A stretch of 64,000 bases of DNA, from positions 17,813,012 through 17,877,011 of the forward strand of contig CM068313.1 in assembly GCA_034766995.1 (NCBI GenBank), read 5' to 3'. A model generated the notes under the pieces. That model had not been told where the DNA came from and did no database searches. It worked only from the letters and a program-made list of their open reading frames with translations. A program made the translations under genes and the position numbers. Positions 43,596-64,000 of this stretch are shown piece by piece. Origin of the DNA: Acanthacorydalis orientalis (taxonomy: Eukaryota; Arthropoda; Insecta; Megaloptera; Corydalidae). The first letter of the stretch is position 1. Every line of letters starts with the position of its first letter.

Positions 43596-45644
43596 TTACA
43601 TTCTAAGTTCATAAATTTGTATATAAGCTTCTGTTAATGTGATCATTTGTGGTAAAATATCTGTTACATGAAGATCTTGCATTTCAAACCATTTTCCTAC
43701 ACCTTTTTGTAATACATGTACTCTATAAGTACCTTTGTTAGGTTCACCCTCATGTATGATGTTTGCAACTAAATCATATATAGTATTTTTATGTTTAGCT
43801 TTAATATCTGGTGTTAATATATCACCAAAGTCAATATTTCTAAAAAATGAAAAGAAAAATATGTTTCATTATTATTTGTATTAAAATGAACTAAAAGCAA
43901 TAACTCTTACTTAATTGGAAAGTTGACAATTGTAGGGTTTTTTTCCACAAAAAATGTATTTTTAGTGAAACGTTTAATATATAAAATTAAATATGGGGGT
44001 AAATTAGTAATTTCAAAACGTTTCATGAAATTTTCTTTATAAGTTTTGTACTCTTTTTCTGTTATACCATTAAATTTTGTTAAAAGCTGGTATAAGTTTA
44101 CCTAAAACAAAATATGAAGTAAAAATATAACATCTTTATTTATAATATAAGAAGTAAACCTGAGGTATGATGTTTTCTCTAAACTCATCAATGAATAAAG
44201 GTGGTGGAGGTAAGTCACATGTTAAATATAAAAATGGAGAATCTGTAACACGTTCTTGATATTCATCTGTCAATAACAAACTTTTCTTTTGTTTATCATC
44301 AAGTTCTGTTGGAGGTATTTTTCGAGTATATATGCGCATATGTCCCAAAAATGATTTATAAATAATTGAACTATCTCGACGTTTTGATCCATTAAGAGCT
44401 CGATGCAAAGCATTTAAAAACCATGATAAAAAATCGATTGGATCACCTGCAAAACGTAAATTTTAATTTAAATATATTGAACTGTAATATTATATTTACC
44501 TTGTTGGGTAAACTGAAATTTTTTCCTGCTCCATAGTACTACTGCTTGTAGCATTTCATGTGGAGAGACATGCGTTTTAAAATTACGAGGATTCCATAAT
44601 TTTCGCATAAGTTCACCAAAACGTTGTACTAATAAAAATGCAGAATCTCCTGGAGGCCTTTTAATTTTTGCATAATTTTCTTCGCGAAGAAAATAATCAC
44701 GCAAAGGGGCCACATGTGACAATGACTAAAAGTAATTATTAAATGTTTTTCAACTTTCATATTTTCACAAATATAAAAACATTAATAAAACACTACCTGA
44801 AGTACAACATTACAGTAATCATTGGCTTTTATATTATTAAGACCAACAATGCCTGGGAGATACATTGATCCATCAATTGCACGTGACATTTTGTCACTTT
44901 TGTCAAGATTTTTTATATGGTCCAATGTAAAAGTAGGATTCAAAACATATTTAATATCATCAAGAGAAGAATCTAAACAAAATATATAACTATTTCAAAT
45001 GAATTTATTTTGATATTATGTACTCTTACCAATAATTTCATAATTATCAGGTAGACAATAAAATTTTAATGTATGTAGATTTAGATATACATGATGACTT
45101 TCTGCTACAGAATGAGTATATGCATGTGTATTAGTACCTCTTCCTTGAAAATATTTACCACATACTAAACATGCATAAACATTTATTCTTGATAATGAAA
45201 CTGAACACAATTTTTCAAAATCAAAATCCAGTAACTGTCGATTAATTGTATCAAGATACGGACATAGTATATGTGTTTTTTTGAGAGGTATATCTATAGA
45301 TTTAATATACAAATTATATATTAGTAACATGTTTCTATAAAAACAAAATTTATCTTATAACAAATTTCACAATATAAACACAATGCTATAAATATATAAA
45401 TGCAAATAAATACAATGCTAATATAAGATGGTCTCAATCTTCTTACAAAAGGAAAAAAAATTGGTTATTTTATCTTTACAAAAGATCATTGACGATTATT
45501 ATTTTGACGATTATGAATTTGTTACACAAATTTATTTTTCTATAAATAATGTATATTAACATTTTTATTACCATTGTGCTCCTTCAATTGTAGCAACTCG
45601 ATAATTTTTCGTTTTTTTAATGAAATTTCTGAAATTTTGGACAT
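43596..45644 (-). CDS. USP39: USP39/Sad1-like U4/U6.U5 tri-snRNP protein (inactive ubiquitin protease)
   Basis: Seven coding exons (minus): 45572-45644, 45030-45293, 44797-44972, 44500-44725, 44160-44446, 43911-44101 and 43596-43839. The total is 1461 nt (486 aa plus stop), all phases consistent. A zf-UBP finger (about 30-115; LCPYLDTINR, YACLVCGKYFQGRG) precedes a USP fold (about 150-480; RPPGDSAFLLVQRFGELMRK, SWFLNALHRAL). At the nucleophile position the box reads NNIKANDYCN: Asp164 stands where active USPs have Cys, and the C-terminal His box lacks the GHY pattern. This is known for USP39 and Sad1, which act in spliceosome assembly rather than deubiquitination. It lies head-to-tail upstream of intersectin. 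The N-terminus is shorter than the human protein, which has an extra charged extension. Confidence 0.96.
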
Positions 45645-47260
45645 TTTTAAAATACAAACTTTACATCTGAGAAACAAAAAAGGATTTTATAAAAAATAAC
45701 CTCCCAATTAAAACAAATATGTTTTCAATGTATTAATTTTTAAAAACAATAAACAAAAGCATTTGCTAATTTTAAGTGTTAAGTTTATTTTACAAATTTT
45801 ATAACTTAACCTATAATAGAGCAATATAAAATGTACGATAAAACAGAAATCAAAATTACCATCTGTTATAAAGTGTATTTTCATCTCAGAATATATCTTA
45901 TAAATTTAAGAATCACCTAGATATATATATATATCTTAGACCATGTATATTTTACATTTTAGAACCCATAAAAAGTAAATAAAAATAAGGAATATACATA
46001 TATATATATATATAGCTATGACTAACTGAATATTATTCAGCTTAAATAAAACAATCATAATTTTAGCTGTAACTATATTAATAATATGAAGTAAAATAAA
46101 AACCATATATAAATAACTATTTTTGTAAAACAAAAAATGTAATTCATATTTATAAATTTTATTTCAAATCAGTATTATTTATTTACACATTTTTATCCAA
46201 TATGTAACTCTTCCATAAAGAAAACAATGAGATATACAAATATAGGTTTATTAAATACATTATAAAAAAAAACTATACAAACATCAATATTTATACATTT
46301 TATTTCATGAACTTATCTGTACATTAATTTACATAGTACATACATCTTTTTTTTGAAAAATACTAGAAGATAACATTTAATGATACCATATATATAATAT
46401 GTTTAATATAATTTGTATTTAATATGTAAACAAATTAATTTAATTATAAATATTAAAGAATACTTGAATGAAAACTGAACATAAATGAACATAAAATGAG
46501 CTTTCTCTATAATAGATCTTTTTTTAATGTTTATTATATAATAAAACAATTTTTAATAACACTAGTCTATAACATATATGGCATCAGAAAACCTTTATCC
46601 TAATGTTTCACTATGTCTTATGGTTGAAATTAATACTTTAATGTGTTAATATTTTATTTCATTAAAATTCAATTCACTAACACAAAAATATTATTTAAAT
46701 GCAGTTATTTTTTTCCCCAATATATTGTAACTGAAACAAAAATATAACCTGCTTTTCACAAATGAATTCTTTTTTCACCCTACAGACAAAAAATTTTTCT
46801 GATCAAGAGTGTTAATAAATTACTATTGACCATATTTCACTGTTGCTTATGCACATTTTGATGGCAATGCCATAATCTTCACGGTGACAAAGTAATAAAA
46901 GTAATTTATTGAACATTTTTGATCAAAAAGAAATTGTGATGTAAGAGATGAAAAAATAATTAATTTATGAAGATTAATTTAGCCACAATGTCTGAAATGT
47001 ATTAATATAACATGTCCACAAATATAAAACAAAAAAAGTATGTAAACATTTTTATATTCACATTTAATGAATAAATTAAATTTTAAATTAAATATATTTT
47101 TAATAAATAATAAAATGTATTATAAACATTACCAAAATAAGATATAGTGAAACAATTTTTAGACTAGTAGTCACTCTAAATCTAAAACCAGTTATAAAAA
47201 AATGTAAATAAATAATAAATAAGTTTATTTAATATAATACATTGCTTTTATATGAAGATA

Positions 47261-47263
<3 letters not shown>

Positions 47264-47323
<60 letters not shown>

Positions 47324-47403
47324 TACACATATAATACACATATACATATATATATATATATATACATATATATACATATATATATATATACATATATATA
47401 TAC

Positions 47404-47468
<65 letters not shown>

Positions 47469-47511
47469 CATATACATATATATATATACATATACATATA
47501 TATATACATAT

Positions 47512-47575
<64 letters not shown>

Positions 47576-47610
47576 ATATGTATATACAGACACACACACA
47601 CATACAAATT
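47264..47610. repeat. Long higher-order TA/TATACA array (about 345 bp)
   Basis: Pure TA blocks at both ends enclose a central part in which TACATA interruptions recur every 10-20 bp. A CA run borders the right end. It gives low-complexity frames in all readings. Confidence 0.95.
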
Positions 47611-48427
47611 CTTGTTAAATTTACATTTTTTTATTAAGCTGTCAGAAAAAATTATTGACTAATTTTAAAATCTTATATTAAATGTCTTTTCTGTATATAA
47701 TTACAAAATATTAAATATACTGATAGTAAAATTGGAATGAGATAATGGTTTCTAAATATTTGCTGAATTGATCAAACTAATCATCTGATATAAATAATTC
47801 TGTTCTAAGTAAATCCATTTTTATTTAATATGAGGTAAATTGGATATAATCAGTCTAATCAAACAACAAGTCATACTTTTAAAGAGTGAAGTACTTGTTT
47901 TCCTTCAATAGGAGGAAAACTAAAACAAAAAAACGGATATCAACAAAATAAAATATGTACAGACTCTCCACAGATAAATGATCCATGAGGTTTTTTTTTA
48001 ATAATCAGATCACTTCTAACATAATTTTTTTACATTTATAAAAACATTAAAATTATGTTTATTTGAATATTTTCACAACACATTATAATTTATAATGATC
48101 AATGATATAAAATTGTGCTATTCTTTGTAAATTGTTCATTTATCTAAAATAAATCTAATATTGTAATAAACATCAAGAATAGAATATTAAGAATTTGAGT
48201 AAAACATACATTCTATAAATGTTACTTTTGATTGTATAAGAACTAGTTTATTTTAGGCAACATCTAATGAATTGTCATTTGGCCTTCTAATTACCTTGTA
48301 CAGATTAAATTAAACTGTATTTATAATACATACATATAAACATGAATGTGTAAATAACACAGAAAGATTTTACACAATACGTATATCCTTCAAATAATTT
48401 TATATATATACATACATGCATGCATGC

Positions 48428-48429
<2 letters not shown>

Positions 48430-48504
<75 letters not shown>
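48430..48504. repeat. (TA)n(CA)n microsatellite
   Basis: Pure TA run then CACACACA, in the probable 3' UTR of PDZ-GEF. Confidence 0.95.
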
Positions 48505-48510
48505 TTTATA

Positions 48511-48516
48511 TTTATT
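48511..48516 (-). terminator. PDZ-GEF: Candidate poly(A) signal of PDZ-GEF
   Basis: AATAAA on the minus strand about 130 nt beyond the stop at 48643-48645. Confidence 0.3.
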
Positions 48517-48642
48517 CATACATACATACACACTCAATAAGATGTACAAAGTATGTGTATTGAGTATAGAATTAACAAATAAAAAGCGTAATGATTCAAA
48601 AAATAAAATGTCACTTGAATGTAGAACCAGGAATTAATATCA

Positions 48643-63995
<15,353 letters not shown>

Positions 63996-64000
63996 CTATA

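Larger units (their letters stand above)
45669..48510. other. Intergenic region between PDZ-GEF and USP39
   Basis: AT-rich with one very long TA-based array (47264-47610). It includes the probable PDZ-GEF 3' UTR at its right end and the USP39 promoter at its left end. One exon-like 49-nt frame (47871-47919) is noted in the findings. No gene seen. Confidence 0.55.

Overview
The window is a strongly AT-rich, intron-bearing animal genome segment, most likely from an insect. Support for this: small GT-AG introns, proteins that read as clear arthropod/animal orthologues, mariner, piggyBac-like and RTE-type transposon relics, and very many (TA)n microsatellites. I lean towards an AT-rich insect such as a hymenopteran, but nothing in the window fixes the order or species. 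There is no operon structure, and no tRNA or rRNA gene that I can see.

Layout. 1-8 kb: gene-free AT-rich DNA with a 397-bp internally deleted mariner, several microsatellites and a local tandem duplication. 8.16-12.99 kb (minus): a complete seven-exon DDX43-type KH + DEAD-box RNA helicase (703 aa). 13.8-22.9 kb: AT-rich DNA with a broken RTE-type LINE (about 14.0-15.3 kb) and a probable non-coding first exon (about 17.67-17.92 kb) of the next gene. 22.96-27.68 kb (plus): a 1436-aa secreted, Asn/Ser-rich protein that I do not recognise, almost all of it in one 4.1-kb exon. 31.16-42.5 kb (minus): a complete 23-exon intersectin (1705 aa; EH-EH-coiled coil-four SH3-DH-PH-C2). 43.6-45.64 kb (minus): a complete USP39/Sad1-like splicing factor (486 aa) with the catalytic Cys replaced by Asp. 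48.64-64 kb (minus): the PDZ-GEF/RAPGEF2 orthologue, with two alternative 5' exons and a C-terminal VSAV PDZ ligand; it may continue beyond the right edge.

The exon models were built by hand from splice sites and checked for reading phase. All five coding models close in frame, which is strong internal support. USP39 and DDX43 act in RNA metabolism. Intersectin acts in endocytosis and Cdc42/Rho signalling, and PDZ-GEF in Rap signalling and adhesion. I see no evidence that the neighbours form a single functional system. The least explained items are the large secreted protein, a built-in short/long isoform switch in intersectin, and a GC-rich piggyBac-derived island inside intersectin with paired inverted motifs.
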